Assembly: GCA_947038155.1 (NCBI GenBank)
Contig: CAMQVH010000016.1
Location: forward strand, 1 to 55,674
DNA: 55,674 bases
Source of the DNA: an uncultured Bacteroides sp.
GTDB taxonomy: Bacteria > Bacteroidota > Bacteroidia > Bacteroidales > Bacteroidaceae
Direction of reading: 5' to 3'
This document shows positions 7,111-17,197 of the stretch, in pieces; the stretch's first letter is position 1; each line of letters begins with the position of its first letter. Under the pieces are notes generated by a model, which saw only the letters and a program-made list of their open reading frames with translations, was not told the origin of the DNA and ran no database searches. Position numbers and translations under genes: made by a program.

Positions 7111-8953
7111 ATAATATCACTCTGTTACTAAATTCTTCCGCCCTCAATTCGTTCTCCGGCGAGAGCTTGCCTTTCAAATACTGCTCCATCATCAGTGCCC
7201 CGAAAGGAACTCCGTATGTAGCGCCCCATCCGCCGTTCTCTACATAGACGGCAATAGCAATCTTCGGTTTGTTCATCGGCGCAAAGCCCATAAATACCGA
7301 GTGGTCGTGTCCGCGGTTCTGCGCAGTACCCGTTTTTCCACAGGCTTCCAAATCCGGCACCATCATGGAAAGCATCCGGCAAGTACCGCCCGTAGCGGCG
7401 GCACGCATACCTTCCACCACCGATTCGTAATGTCTCTTCTCAATAGTGGTATAGCGTGGGGTACGATAGAGGCTGTCTATCTGGTTATCCTGGATTTCCT
7501 TCACGATATGCGGTGTGACGAAATATCCCCTGTTGGCAATCGTCGCCCCCAGGTTGGCTATCTGAAGAGGAGTAGACAAGATTTCTCCCTGTCCGATAGA
7601 GATACTGATTACTGTCAGTCCGTTCCAATGTCCGCGGTAGGCTTTATCATAAAATTGGGCATTTGGGATTAATCCACGTTTCTCCCCCGGCAAGTCAACT
7701 CCCAGCTTGTAACCGAATCCTTGCGAAACCATGTGGTCTTTCCAAACGGTAATAGCATTTTGCGGTGAGCCGTATTTACGATCGCCGAACATACGGAACA
7801 GCCCCCAACAGAAGTAGGAGTTGCACGATGTAGCGATAGCCGGTATCAACGGAATCGGTGCTCCGTGAGCATGGCAACCAACTGTCAGCCTGCCATAATG
7901 GAAACCACGCGAACAGGGAAACGTCGGACTTTGCTCGGTGATAATGCCTTCTTGCAGAAAGGTCAAGCCTTGTGCAGTCTTAAAGGTAGACCCCGGCGGG
8001 TAAACTCCCATCAAAGCACGGTTCAGCAGAGGCTTCATCTTGTCGCGCTGCAACATCAGATGGTTTTTACCGCGCTGACGGCCAATCATCAGATGCGGGT
8101 CGTAGTTCGGAGAAGATACCAGACAGAGGATTTCACCGGTTTCCGGTTCGATGGCAACGATACTTCCAATTTTATTCTTCAATAAACGTTCGCCCAAAAT
8201 CTGCAAATCAATATCCAGGCTTAATGTCAGATTCTTACCGGGGACGGAAGGACGGTCGTATTCGCCATCCATATAATGTCCTTGGATACGGCCGTGCGCA
8301 TCACGCAGCAAGATTTCAATTCCTTTCTCTCCACGCAGATACTTTTCATATGATTTCTCCACCCCCAACTTGCCGACATAATCGCCACGAGTGTAGTATC
8401 CATCCTCATCCGCTTCCATTTCTTTGGCAGAAACCTCTCCGATATCTCCCAAAGCGTGTGCGGCGGCATTGTAGGAATATTGACGAATTGTACGCCGCTG
8501 GACATAAAAGCCACGGAATTTAAACAGCTTTTCCTGAAAGACACCACATTCTTCTGCCGAAAGCTGCGACATGAATAACTGGTTGGTATAGCGGGAATAC
8601 CCCGGATTGCGGCGACGGTCTTTCATATCGCTCATAATCTTCAGGAATTGGGCACGGGTGATATTCAGTGACTGGCACAGGTCAAGCGTATCCAAATTCT
8701 CGACTTCCTTCGGGACAATCGAAATATCATAGGCAGGCTGGTTGAATACCAGCAGTTTACCTGAACGGTCGTAGATAGCTCCGCGCGAGGGATACTGTAT
8801 CTTATTAAAAAAAGCATTACTGTCGGCATTCTTCTTATAGTCATCCGTTGTAATCTGCAATACGAAAAGCCGTACCAGATAAATCAGGACAATGGACAGA
8901 GCAATGCCGCCGATAACAAATTTGCGTTTCTCTAATCTATAATCTTTTGCCAT
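7091..8953 (-). CDS. mrdA: Penicillin-binding protein 2 (elongation transpeptidase)
   Basis: The 620-residue class B PBP cross-links peptidoglycan in the elongasome. It has an N-terminal membrane anchor (about residues 13-33) and a PBP dimer domain. The transpeptidase motifs are in order: S322-T-F-K325, S376-C-N378 and K540-T-G542. The gene sits 2 bp after mreD and overlaps rodA, the usual mreBCD-mrdA-rodA order. ATG start at 8953. Confidence 0.95.
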   Translation of the reverse strand: MAKDYRLEKRKFVIGGIALSIVLIYLVRLFVLQITTDDYKKNADSNAFFNKIQYPSRGAIYDRSGKLLVFNQPAYDISIVPKEVENLDTLDLCQSLNITRAQFLKIMSDMKDRRRNPGYSRYTNQLFMSQLSAEECGVFQEKLFKFRGFYVQRRTIRQYSYNAAAHALGDIGEVSAKEMEADEDGYYTRGDYVGKLGVEKSYEKYLRGEKGIEILLRDAHGRIQGHYMDGEYDRPSVPGKNLTLSLDIDLQILGERLLKNKIGSIVAIEPETGEILCLVSSPNYDPHLMIGRQRGKNHLMLQRDKMKPLLNRALMGVYPPGSTFKTAQGLTFLQEGIITEQSPTFPCSRGFHYGRLTVGCHAHGAPIPLIPAIATSCNSYFCWGLFRMFGDRKYGSPQNAITVWKDHMVSQGFGYKLGVDLPGEKRGLIPNAQFYDKAYRGHWNGLTVISISIGQGEILSTPLQIANLGATIANRGYFVTPHIVKEIQDNQIDSLYRTPRYTTIEKRHYESVVEGMRAAATGGTCRMLSMMVPDLEACGKTGTAQNRGHDHSVFMGFAPMNKPKIAIAVYVENGGWGATYGVPFGALMMEQYLKGKLSPENELRAEEFSNRVILYGNEER

Positions 8954-8955
8954 CT

Positions 8956-9453
8956 TTACTTCCTTATACCTTCAACAGCCACAATACAAGTTACAGTCAG
9001 AATGGTGCAGAGCAGCACCCGCAACAGCAACAGCCAAATGCTGGAAAACGAGAAAAACTCAATAAAGAGTAGTGCCAAGCTATGCACAAAAACACTTGCA
9101 GTAGTATATTTCAGGAAAGGAGTGATTCCTATTGTCTTGAAAGAAGGGATGAAGCTGTCCAGGTTGTCACGGGGAGTAAACAGACGCAGCAACGAAGGGC
9201 GCAGAAAAGCAAACAACACCGTGGCAGCCGCATTCATCCCCGGAGTATCGGCAAATACGTCGACGGTAAGTCCGAAAAAGAAAGCCCACAGCATCAGTTC
9301 ATTCCGTGAAGTGCCGGAGCTGAACTTCAGTATAAAGTAAATATAGAGAAAGGGGGTAGCGTATCCCGCTATATGCACGTTATTCAGGATAAGCACCTGA
9401 AGAAGTACCAAGCCGATAAACCATCCGATTCTATGTATATAGGTGATAATCAT
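8956..9453 (-). CDS. mreD: Rod-shape-determining membrane protein MreD
   Basis: The 165-residue protein is almost entirely hydrophobic, with about five membrane segments and the pattern typical of MreD (APFLYIYFILKF-like segment, then FFFGLTVDVFADTPGMNAAATVLF). MreD links MreC to the elongation complex in the cytoplasmic membrane. Its start overlaps the mreC stop by 4 bp and PBP2 begins 2 bp after it. Identification rests on topology, motif and operon position together. Confidence 0.88.
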   Translation of the reverse strand: MIITYIHRIGWFIGLVLLQVLILNNVHIAGYATPFLYIYFILKFSSGTSRNELMLWAFFFGLTVDVFADTPGMNAAATVLFAFLRPSLLRLFTPRDNLDSFIPSFKTIGITPFLKYTTASVFVHSLALLFIEFFSFSSIWLLLLRVLLCTILTVTCIVAVEGIRK

Positions 9454-10295
9454 TGTTTCGTTGCCTTGTTTTCAAGTTTCATCTGTTCCTCCTGGCCGTT
9501 GCGGGCTACTACACGCACATCGCTGAGTTTTCCGAAATCGGTAGCCAGCTTGATTTTCAACAGATAGGATAGTCCGTCGTTGGAGTCGGCCATGTCATCT
9601 ACCGTACCTACCATGATACCCTCCGGGAATACGGTTGAGAAACCACTGGTCACTACTGTATCTCCCAAATTGAATTCCGCATGGCGGGGCAGGTCTTTCA
9701 GATAGGCGTAGCGCGAATCCCCGTGCTCCCACTTCAGATAACCGAAGTAATCACTGCCTATTATCTTACAACTTATATTGGACTTGCTGTTCAACACAGA
9801 AATCACGACCGAATAGGACGGAGATGTCTCATACACAATACCTACAATACCATTGCCGTCTACCACTCCCATCTCGGGACGGATGCCGGAAGAAGAACCC
9901 TTATCAAGGGTAATGTAATTATCAGGCTGTGTCAGACTGTTCTTTATCACATGCGCCTTAAACAGTTGGTAATCATTCTGCGGCATTTGGCGGATACTGC
10001 TGACTGTCACCGAATCGACCTGACGTTCTTTCAACGCTTTCTCCAGGTTTGTGATTTGCTGTTCAAGCAGCATGTTGCGGTCCAGCAAGTCTTCATTGAC
10101 CGATTTCAGATGAAAATAAGAGGAAATACCTCCCGAGACTTCATAAACCGCCCCCACAACCGTATTGGCAGAAGTAAAATAGCTACTCTGCTGATAGCGG
10201 TTGAACCGAAATAACAAAACAAAACTGGCTACCTCTAATATGATAAAGAGAAACCAGTAATTGTATTTCAGAAGGAAGTTTATTAAATTCCTCAT
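9450..10295 (-). CDS. mreC: Rod-shape-determining protein MreC
   Basis: The 281-residue bitopic protein has one N-terminal membrane segment (about residues 11-30), a coiled-coil stretch (about 65-95), then the periplasmic beta-domain with YITLDKGSSSGIRPEMGVV and GIVGIVYE, characteristic of MreC. MreC dimers connect MreB to PBP2 and activate it. The gene follows mreB by 7 bp. Confidence 0.93.
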   Translation of the reverse strand: MRNLINFLLKYNYWFLFIILEVASFVLLFRFNRYQQSSYFTSANTVVGAVYEVSGGISSYFHLKSVNEDLLDRNMLLEQQITNLEKALKERQVDSVTVSSIRQMPQNDYQLFKAHVIKNSLTQPDNYITLDKGSSSGIRPEMGVVDGNGIVGIVYETSPSYSVVISVLNSKSNISCKIIGSDYFGYLKWEHGDSRYAYLKDLPRHAEFNLGDTVVTSGFSTVFPEGIMVGTVDDMADSNDGLSYLLKIKLATDFGKLSDVRVVARNGQEEQMKLENKATKQ

Positions 10296-10302
10296 CCCTG
10301 AC

Positions 10303-11325
10303 TTATCTCATTAAGAAGGAGAAACGGTCTACATTCTTTAACGCAACTCCTGTACCTTTGGCAACAGCGTGCAAAGGGTCTTCCGCAATGTGGAAAGGAA
10401 TATTGATCTTATCAGTCAACCGCTTGTCCAATCCACGAAGCAATGCACCGCCACCGGAAAGATAAATACCATTGTGCACAATATCCGCATAGAGTTCGGG
10501 TGGAGTGCTCTCCAATGCGCTCAGAATAGCTGTTTCAATCTTCGAAATTGATTTCTCCAGACAGTGAGCCACTTCCTGATAGCATACGGGTACTTCCATC
10601 GGAAGAGCCGTGATACGGTTCGGACCGCGAACGATATAATCTTCGGGAGCACCTTCGCCCAATTCGGTCAAGGCTGCCCCTACGTTTATCTTGATACGTT
10701 CCGCCATACGCTCGCCGACTTTCACATTGTGCTGACGGCTCATGTATTCGCGAATATCTGCGGTCAGGTCATCACCGGCAACACGGATGGAGTTGTTGGA
10801 TACGATACCGCCTAAAGAAATTACAGCAATTTCCGTTGAACCGCCACCTATATCAACGATCATGTTCCCTTCCGGCGCTTCCACATCGATACCGATACCG
10901 ATTGCCGCAGCCATCGGTTCAAAAATCAGATAAACGTCACGTCCGCCGGCATGTTCGGCAGAGTCACGGACAGCACGGAGTTCGACTTCCGTACTTCCCG
11001 AAGGAACACCAATCACCATACGGAGAGAGGGTGAAAACAAGTGGTTGCGGGTATTCACCCGCTTAATCAGACCGCGCATCATCTGCTCGCAAGCATAGAA
11101 GTCGGCAATTACACCGTCCCTCAACGGACGGATGGTGCGTATGTTTTCGTGGGTCTTTTCATGCATCAACTTCGCCTTTTCCCCAACGGCAATCATCTTA
11201 TCAGTACGGCGATCCAAAGCTACAACCGAAGGCTCATCCACCACGATCTTTCCATTCGTGATGATGATGGTATTGGCTGTACCCAAGTCCATCGCAATTT
11301 CTTGTGTAAAAGAAAACAATCCCAT
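10303..11325 (-). CDS. mreB: Actin-like cell-shape protein MreB
   Basis: The 340-residue cytoplasmic ATPase is of normal MreB length. The actin-fold phosphate motifs are clear: DLGTANT at residues 13-19, VDIGGGSTEIAVISLGG in the middle, and LSGGGALLRGLD near the C terminus. It forms membrane-bound filaments guiding the elongation complex encoded downstream. It lies 16 bp after purH. Confidence 0.97.
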   Translation of the reverse strand: MGLFSFTQEIAMDLGTANTIIITNGKIVVDEPSVVALDRRTDKMIAVGEKAKLMHEKTHENIRTIRPLRDGVIADFYACEQMMRGLIKRVNTRNHLFSPSLRMVIGVPSGSTEVELRAVRDSAEHAGGRDVYLIFEPMAAAIGIGIDVEAPEGNMIVDIGGGSTEIAVISLGGIVSNNSIRVAGDDLTADIREYMSRQHNVKVGERMAERIKINVGAALTELGEGAPEDYIVRGPNRITALPMEVPVCYQEVAHCLEKSISKIETAILSALESTPPELYADIVHNGIYLSGGGALLRGLDKRLTDKINIPFHIAEDPLHAVAKGTGVALKNVDRFSFLMR

Positions 11326-11341
11326 TCTTAATTCTTATTTT

Positions 11342-12865
11342 TTAGTGTTTAAAATGACGGATACCAGTAGTCACCATCGCCATACCGTGCTCATTGCAAT
11401 AAGCAAATGACAGGTCGTCTTTTACCGAACCTCCCGGTTGGATAACAGCCGTAACACCTTCCTTATCCGCAATTTCCACACAGTCGGGGAAGGGGAAGAA
11501 GGCATCCGAAGCCATCACTGCACCATTCAGGTCGAAACCAAATGATTTAGCTTTTTCAATTGCTTGTTTCAATGCGTCTACACGTGAAGTCTGTCCTACA
11601 CCGCTTGCAAGAAGCTGTTTGCCTTTTGCCAATACAATGGCGTTGGACTTGCTGTTCTTCACAATTTTGTTGGCAAACAACATATCTTCCACTTCTTCCG
11701 GAGTAGGAGCTTTGTCTGTCACGGTTTTCAGGTCGGCTACCGTTTCAATATTAGTATCTTTATCCTGCACCAACACACCGTTCAACAAGGCACGGAATTG
11801 CTTCTTCGGCAATTTGGCTTCCTTGCGGACGAGGATGATGCGGTTCTTTTTCTGTCCCAGGATTTCGAGTGCATCCACATCATAATCCGGTGCTATAATC
11901 ACTTCGAAGAAAATCTTGTTGATTTCTTCGGCTGCTTCCTGGTCGATAACACCGTTGGTAATCAGCACGCCGCCGAAAGCAGAAACCGGGTCACCTGCCA
12001 ATGCGTCTTTCCATGCTTCCAATACGGTAGGGCGCGAAGCCAGACCACAAGCATTGTTATGTTTCAGGATAGCGAAAGTAAGGTCATCGAATTCGTCAAT
12101 CAAGTCAACGGCTGCGTTGATGTCGAGAAGATTATTATAAGAGATTTCTTTTCCGTGAATCTGGTCGAACATTGCTTCCAGATTTCCGTAGAAATAACCT
12201 TTCTGATGCGGGTTTTCACCATAACGGAGTTGCTTTTGATTGTTCACCGAACAACGGAAGGCAGAACCTTCGCCGGCATCGAAATAATTGAAGATAGCCG
12301 AGTCGTAGTGGGAAGAAACGGCAAACGCTTCTTTGGCCATCCAGCGGCGTTCTTCAAGTGAAGAAGTGGCACCGTGCTCCATCAACATATCCAATAACGG
12401 TTTGTATTGAGCTTGAGAAGCTACGATGATTACATCATTATAGTTCTTGGCTGCGGCACGAATCAGAGAGATTCCGCCTATATCGATTTTTTCAATAATG
12501 TCTGCTTCAGATGCACCGGAAGCTACGGTAGCTTCGAACGGATACAAGTCAACAATTACCAAATCTATCTCGGGAATTTCATATTTCTCAATCTGTTGCA
12601 TATCCTGTTCCAGTCCGCGACGGCAAAGGATACCTCCGAAGATTTTCGGATGTAATGTCTTTACCCGACCACCGAGGATAGAAGGGTAAGTAGTCAAATC
12701 TTCCACCGCCTTACAGGGATATCCCAATGATTCAATAAACTGGCGAGTCCCGCCTGTTGACAGAAACTCTACTCCCTCTTCATGAAGTTTGGTAATAATT
12801 TCGTCCAAACCTTCTTTGTGGTATACAGATACCAATGCTGTTTTTATTCTTTTAGACTCTGACAT
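11342..12865 (-). CDS. purH: Bifunctional AICAR transformylase / IMP cyclohydrolase
   Basis: The 507-residue enzyme performs the last two steps of IMP synthesis. The N-terminal MGS-like cyclohydrolase domain (TALVSVYHKEGL, STGGT, VKTLHPKIFGGIL) precedes the transformylase domain with the LKHNNACG motif. I prefer the ATG at 12865 (MSESKRIK). An upstream in-frame ATG at 12895 would overlap the predicted -7 element at 12893-12900. It is the first gene of the mre operon, so purine synthesis and wall elongation may be co-transcribed. Confidence 0.95.
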   Translation of the reverse strand: MSESKRIKTALVSVYHKEGLDEIITKLHEEGVEFLSTGGTRQFIESLGYPCKAVEDLTTYPSILGGRVKTLHPKIFGGILCRRGLEQDMQQIEKYEIPEIDLVIVDLYPFEATVASGASEADIIEKIDIGGISLIRAAAKNYNDVIIVASQAQYKPLLDMLMEHGATSSLEERRWMAKEAFAVSSHYDSAIFNYFDAGEGSAFRCSVNNQKQLRYGENPHQKGYFYGNLEAMFDQIHGKEISYNNLLDINAAVDLIDEFDDLTFAILKHNNACGLASRPTVLEAWKDALAGDPVSAFGGVLITNGVIDQEAAEEINKIFFEVIIAPDYDVDALEILGQKKNRIILVRKEAKLPKKQFRALLNGVLVQDKDTNIETVADLKTVTDKAPTPEEVEDMLFANKIVKNSKSNAIVLAKGKQLLASGVGQTSRVDALKQAIEKAKSFGFDLNGAVMASDAFFPFPDCVEIADKEGVTAVIQPGGSVKDDLSFAYCNEHGMAMVTTGIRHFKH

Positions 12866-12892
12866 TGAATTGCTTATTAAGTATTTGATGTG

Positions 12893-12900
12893 CAAAGTTA
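12893..12900 (-). promoter_or_regulatory. Predicted -7 element for purH-mre operon
   Basis: On the minus strand it reads TAACTTTG, matching TAnnTTTG, about 28 bp before the preferred purH start. No clear -33 TTTG is present at the right distance. Confidence 0.5.
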
Positions 12901-12943
12901 CGAAATATTGTTTATCGTACGTAATAAATAAGGTGTGAATTAA

Positions 12944-12985
12944 TAAAAAAAAGCGTTGACTCTTCTATATGAAAAATCAACGCTT
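12944..12985 (-). terminator. Intrinsic terminator after the M13 peptidase gene
   Basis: On the minus strand, AAGCGTTGA and TCAACGCTT (outer edges 12985 and 12951) form a 9-bp stem directly followed by a run of eight Ts. It lies 32 bp after the stop at 13017 and separates that gene from purH. Confidence 0.85.
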
Positions 12986-13016
12986 CTTCGCAAAGCTGGT
13001 TTCTATTCAAAAACTA

Positions 13017-15053
13017 TTACCAGATAGACACACGTTTGTCTTTAGGAACGAACATCGGGTCTTGCTCGGTAATATGAAATGCTTCATACCATGTTCCGAT
13101 TTGAGGAAGTGCACCGTCTACACGCCATTTGCCTAACGAGTGAGGGTCGAGTTTGGTTAATCGGAGAATTTCTTCCGGACGGATATTTCCTGCCCACACA
13201 TTAGCGTAAGCCAGGAAGAAACGTTGTTCCGGAGTAAATCCGTCAACGATTTCCAGCGGTGCGGCAGCTGTCGCGTTCTTGAATGCCTGGTAGGAAACTT
13301 GCAGACCGCCGTGGTCGGCAATGTTTTCTCCCAAGGTCAATTGACCGTTAGCCTGTACGCCCGGAGCCACTTCGATACTGTCAAAGAAGTTAACCATCAC
13401 CTGTGCCCGTTCTTCAAACTTCTTAGCGTCTTCTTCCGTCCACCAGTCTTTCAAGTTTCCGTCTTTGTCATATTGACGTCCCTGGTCGTCGAATCCGTGC
13501 GTCATTTCATGTCCGATAACGACTCCGATAGCACCGTAGTTCATCGCGTCATCTGCATTCATGTCAAAGAATGGCGGTTGCAGGATGGCTGCGGGGAAGC
13601 AGATTTCGTTGGTAGTCGGGTTATAGTATGCGTTGACAGTTTGCGGTGTCATCAGCCATTCTTCCTTGTCGACCGGCTTGCCGGCTTTGGCAATCATTTC
13701 ATTGTAATCCCATTGGCTGGCACGTTCGATGTTTGCCCAGTAAGAATCGTTTTTAATCTCCAGTGCGGAGTAATCTTTCCATTTATCCGGGTAACCTATC
13801 TTTACATGGAAGGTAGCCAGTTTTTCCAAAGCTTTCTCCTTGGTCGGCTCACTCATCCATTCCAGACCTTTGATACGTTCTCCTAAAGAAGTTTGCAGGT
13901 TCTTCACCAATGTAACCATACGTTCTTTGGCGGCAGCCGGGAAGTACTTCTCTACATACATCTGTCCTACCACTTCGCCAAGTACACCATCTACAGTGCT
14001 CACGGAACGTTTCCAGCGAGGTTGCATTTCTTTCTTGCCAGACATTGTCCGGCTGTAGAAGTCGAAGTTTTGTGCTTCAAAATCGTCGCTCAGGTAAGAA
14101 GCGGCGGCATCTATCAATCCCCATTGGAGGTACAGTTTCTGATCGTCCAGTGATACGGTATTAATCACATCGGCTACTTCCTTCATGGCAGCAGGCTGAC
14201 CAATGTTTACTTCTTCCAAATCTTTCAAACCGGAAACGGTGAAATAAGTATCCCAGTCAAAAGTAGGAAAGTTCTTTTTCAACGTCGCCCTATCCATCTT
14301 GTTATAGTTGGCATGAGGGTCACGCAATTCCACTTGTGAACGAGCGGCTTTCGCCAGGCGGGTTTCGATATTCATCACCGCTTTCACAGCTTTCTGTGCA
14401 GTAGCCTCATCATAACCTGCCAGCTGGAACATTTTGGCGATATGTTCCTGATATTTATTACGGATATTTTTAGTCTGCTCGTCATCCTCCAGATAATAGT
14501 CACGCTGTCCCATTCCGATACCGCCCTGATAGGTCTGCACCATATTCATGGAACTGTTCATATCATCCGCACTTACAAACATGGTGAAGTAAGGACGGAT
14601 GCCTTTCTTCTGGCTCTCAGCAATATATGCATAGATTTCGTTCTTATCCTTGAGTGCGTCGATAGCTTCCAGTTCAGCCTTAATCGGAGCTACACCTTCC
14701 TGGTTCAGCTTCACGCTATCCATTGCGATGTTGTAAAGGTCGCCCACTTTTTGAGCGGCACTGCCCGGAGCGTTATCTGTCTTCGCAGCCAGTTCGGCAA
14801 TCAGTGCTTTCAATTGCTCGCGGCTGTTTTCGCGCAACATGTCGAATGTTCCGAAACGTGAATATTCGTCTGTCAGCGGATGGTCTTTTATCCAACCTCC
14901 ACAGGCATATTGATAAAAACTTGTACCCGGCATAGCCGTGGTATCCAGATTAGCAAGGTCGATACCGGACGTCAGCACGGCCTCTTTCTTACTGTTACAT
15001 CCTGTTGTCATAAGGCATACGGCAAGAATTGGTAAATACTTGGTTACTTTCAT
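13017..15053 (-). CDS. pepO: M13-family zinc metallopeptidase, lipoprotein
   Basis: The 678-residue neprilysin/PepO-type endopeptidase cleaves oligopeptides. The zinc motif HEMTH is at residues 515-519, followed by GENIADHGG with the third zinc ligand region. VNAYYNPTTNEI, the substrate-binding NAYY motif, lies upstream. The N terminus carries a type II signal with a TTGC lipobox, so it acts in the periplasm or at the outer membrane. I use the ATG at 15053; a TTG two codons earlier is also open. The gene follows the ABC-F gene by 47 bp without a visible promoter. Confidence 0.92.
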   Translation of the reverse strand: MKVTKYLPILAVCLMTTGCNSKKEAVLTSGIDLANLDTTAMPGTSFYQYACGGWIKDHPLTDEYSRFGTFDMLRENSREQLKALIAELAAKTDNAPGSAAQKVGDLYNIAMDSVKLNQEGVAPIKAELEAIDALKDKNEIYAYIAESQKKGIRPYFTMFVSADDMNSSMNMVQTYQGGIGMGQRDYYLEDDEQTKNIRNKYQEHIAKMFQLAGYDEATAQKAVKAVMNIETRLAKAARSQVELRDPHANYNKMDRATLKKNFPTFDWDTYFTVSGLKDLEEVNIGQPAAMKEVADVINTVSLDDQKLYLQWGLIDAAASYLSDDFEAQNFDFYSRTMSGKKEMQPRWKRSVSTVDGVLGEVVGQMYVEKYFPAAAKERMVTLVKNLQTSLGERIKGLEWMSEPTKEKALEKLATFHVKIGYPDKWKDYSALEIKNDSYWANIERASQWDYNEMIAKAGKPVDKEEWLMTPQTVNAYYNPTTNEICFPAAILQPPFFDMNADDAMNYGAIGVVIGHEMTHGFDDQGRQYDKDGNLKDWWTEEDAKKFEERAQVMVNFFDSIEVAPGVQANGQLTLGENIADHGGLQVSYQAFKNATAAAPLEIVDGFTPEQRFFLAYANVWAGNIRPEEILRLTKLDPHSLGKWRVDGALPQIGTWYEAFHITEQDPMFVPKDKRVSIW

Positions 15054-15100
15054 ATTCAATATAATAATTATAGAATTATCATGCTATCTAAAAGGAAGTT

Positions 15101-17056
15101 CTAGCCTTTCACTTCTTCCAGTTCCATCGAAACCCGCTCCCACTCTTCAACAATGACATCCAACTGCTGCTTCAGTTTCTGATGTTGTTCATACAGTTTC
15201 ATGTCCGAAGCTCCTTCGGGGGTTGCCATCTTCGCTTCTACGATAGCAATCGCGGATTCGGTTTCCTCTATCGAGGCTTCGCAATCCGCCACTTGGCGTT
15301 CGAGTTTCTTGATCTTCTTATTTAGTTCTTTCTGGGCTTCGTAAGAAAGCTTATTCTCCGAAGGCTGAACGGTTTCGGGTTGATTACCTTTAGCTGAAGC
15401 CGTAGGAGAAGCCGACAGTCCCGCTCCTTTCTGAAGCTCGTTCAAGCTATCTATCTTTTTCTTTTGCAAGAATTCATAGATGCCTCCAAGGTGTTCTTTT
15501 ACAAGTCCACCACCAAACTCATATACTTTAGTCGCAAGCCCATCCAAAAAATCACGGTCGTGGCTGACAAGAATCACAGTTCCGTCAAATTCGCGGATAG
15601 CTTCCTTCAAAACATCTTTCGAACGCATATCCAGATGATTGGTCGGTTCGTCCAGAATCAGTAGGTTTACGGGTTCCAGCAGAAGTTTAATCATTGCCAA
15701 TCGCGTACGTTCTCCTCCGGAAAGGACTTTCACCTTTTTATCCGAAGCCTCGCCTCCAAACATGAAAGCTCCCAGTATATCACGTATCTTCAGACGGATA
15801 TCTCCTGTGGCTACACGGTCGATGGTATCAAATACAGTCAGGTTCTCATCCAACATTTGTGCTTGGTTCTGCGCAAAATAACCGATTTGCACATTATGTC
15901 CGATCGTTAATTTACCTTCGAAATCTATTTCATCCATGATACATTTCACCAAGGTAGACTTACCTTCTCCATTCTTCCCGACGAAAGCAACTTTCTCTCC
16001 CCTGTTGATAGTCAGGTTGACATCATGAAAAACGACATGGCTGCCATACGCTTTGCGCACATCTTCGCAAATCACGGGATAGTTTCCGCTACGGCTGGCT
16101 GGAGGGAATTTTAAACGCAAGGCGGAATTATCTTCTTCGTCCACTTCGATGCGGTCTATCTTTTCCAGTTGCTTGATACGGCTTTGTACTTGTACGGCTT
16201 TCGTCGCCTTATAGCGGAAGCGTTCGATAAAGTCTTCCGTATCCTGTATTTGTTTCTGCTGATTTTCGTAAGCACGGAGTTGCTGTTCACGGCGTTCTTT
16301 ACGCAGGACTACAAACTCATCGTACTTCACTTTGTAGTCGTAAATCTGACCGCAGGTGATTTCGATGGTACGGGTAGTTACGTTATTCAGGAACGCACGA
16401 TCGTGGCTGACTAATACGACAGCATTGGCACGTGTAGACAAAAAGTTTTCCAGCCATTGGATACTTTCTATATCGAGGTGATTGGTCGGCTCATCGAGCA
16501 GAAGCACGTCCGGGCGTCGTAAAAGCAATTTTGCCAATTCGATACGCATACGCCATCCACCGGAGAATTCTGAAGTAGGGCGTTCCAAATCTTCCCGGCT
16601 GAATCCCAGTCCGAGAAGTGTCCGTTCGATTTCCGCCTGATAGTTCGTACCGCCCATCATCAGGAACCGGTCGTTTTCATGCGTGAAACGGTCTATCAAC
16701 TGGTGATATTCTTCCGAATCATAGTCTGTCCGTTCGGCCAATTCCTGATTCATCCGTTCCAGTTTTGCCTGAAGTTCAAATATATGTTCGAACGCCAGTT
16801 CCGCCTCTCCCATCACTGTCCGGCTGTCGGAAAGAATCATGACCTGCGGCAAATATCCGATGGTTACATCTTTCGGAGTAGCTACCACTCCGTGTGTCGG
16901 CGACTGCAAACCGGCCAATATCTTCAGCATGGTTGATTTGCCGGCGCCATTCTTGCCGACCAACGCAATGCGGTCCTTCTTATTAATTACATAGCTGACG
17001 TCCTCAAAAAGCGGCGTCGCATTAAATTCTACTGATAATCCTTCTACTGAAATCAC
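15101..17056 (-). CDS. ABC-F family ATPase (Uup/EttA type)
   Basis: The 651-residue protein has two ABC ATPase domains and no membrane segments. Walker A motifs GKNGAGKST (about residue 34) and GKNGEGKST (about 357), two SGG signature sequences (SGGWRMR, SGGERTR) and two DEPTNHLD Walker B motifs are all intact. The inter-domain linker is charged and helical, as in ribosome-acting ABC-F proteins. The last 90 residues are a coiled-coil extension as in Uup. The start codon is GTG at 17056; the only nearby ATG is out of frame. Expected role is ribosome-associated translation modulation. Resistance-type ABC-F activity cannot be ruled in or out. Confidence 0.9.
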   Translation of the reverse strand: MISVEGLSVEFNATPLFEDVSYVINKKDRIALVGKNGAGKSTMLKILAGLQSPTHGVVATPKDVTIGYLPQVMILSDSRTVMGEAELAFEHIFELQAKLERMNQELAERTDYDSEEYHQLIDRFTHENDRFLMMGGTNYQAEIERTLLGLGFSREDLERPTSEFSGGWRMRIELAKLLLRRPDVLLLDEPTNHLDIESIQWLENFLSTRANAVVLVSHDRAFLNNVTTRTIEITCGQIYDYKVKYDEFVVLRKERREQQLRAYENQQKQIQDTEDFIERFRYKATKAVQVQSRIKQLEKIDRIEVDEEDNSALRLKFPPASRSGNYPVICEDVRKAYGSHVVFHDVNLTINRGEKVAFVGKNGEGKSTLVKCIMDEIDFEGKLTIGHNVQIGYFAQNQAQMLDENLTVFDTIDRVATGDIRLKIRDILGAFMFGGEASDKKVKVLSGGERTRLAMIKLLLEPVNLLILDEPTNHLDMRSKDVLKEAIREFDGTVILVSHDRDFLDGLATKVYEFGGGLVKEHLGGIYEFLQKKKIDSLNELQKGAGLSASPTASAKGNQPETVQPSENKLSYEAQKELNKKIKKLERQVADCEASIEETESAIAIVEAKMATPEGASDMKLYEQHQKLKQQLDVIVEEWERVSMELEEVKG

Positions 17057-17087
17057 TTCTGCTTCTGATTTATAACATTTTGGACCG

Positions 17088-17095
17088 CAAAGATA
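17088..17095 (-). promoter_or_regulatory. Predicted -7 element for ABC-F gene
   Basis: Minus-strand TATCTTTG fits TAnnTTTG, about 32 bp before the GTG start. A -33 TTTG is not evident. Confidence 0.5.
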
Positions 17096-17140
17096 CTGAA
17101 TATTTATTAGATACTACTTAGTATGATACGTTATGAAAAA

Positions 17141-17172
17141 CAAAAAAGCAGTCATTCTTATAAATGACTGCT
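17141..17172 (-). terminator. Intrinsic terminator after nucleotidyltransferase gene
   Basis: Minus-strand AGCAGTCATT pairs with AATGACTGCT over 10 bp with a 6-base loop, followed by six Ts. It lies 26 bp after the stop at 17198. Confidence 0.88.
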
Positions 17173-17197
17173 CTCTATCTTAATCAATGGCTCTTCT

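Noticed and set aside
15101..17056. ABC transporter ATPase
   Set aside because: Two fused ABC domains with a charged linker and no membrane partner fit the ABC-F translation-factor family instead.
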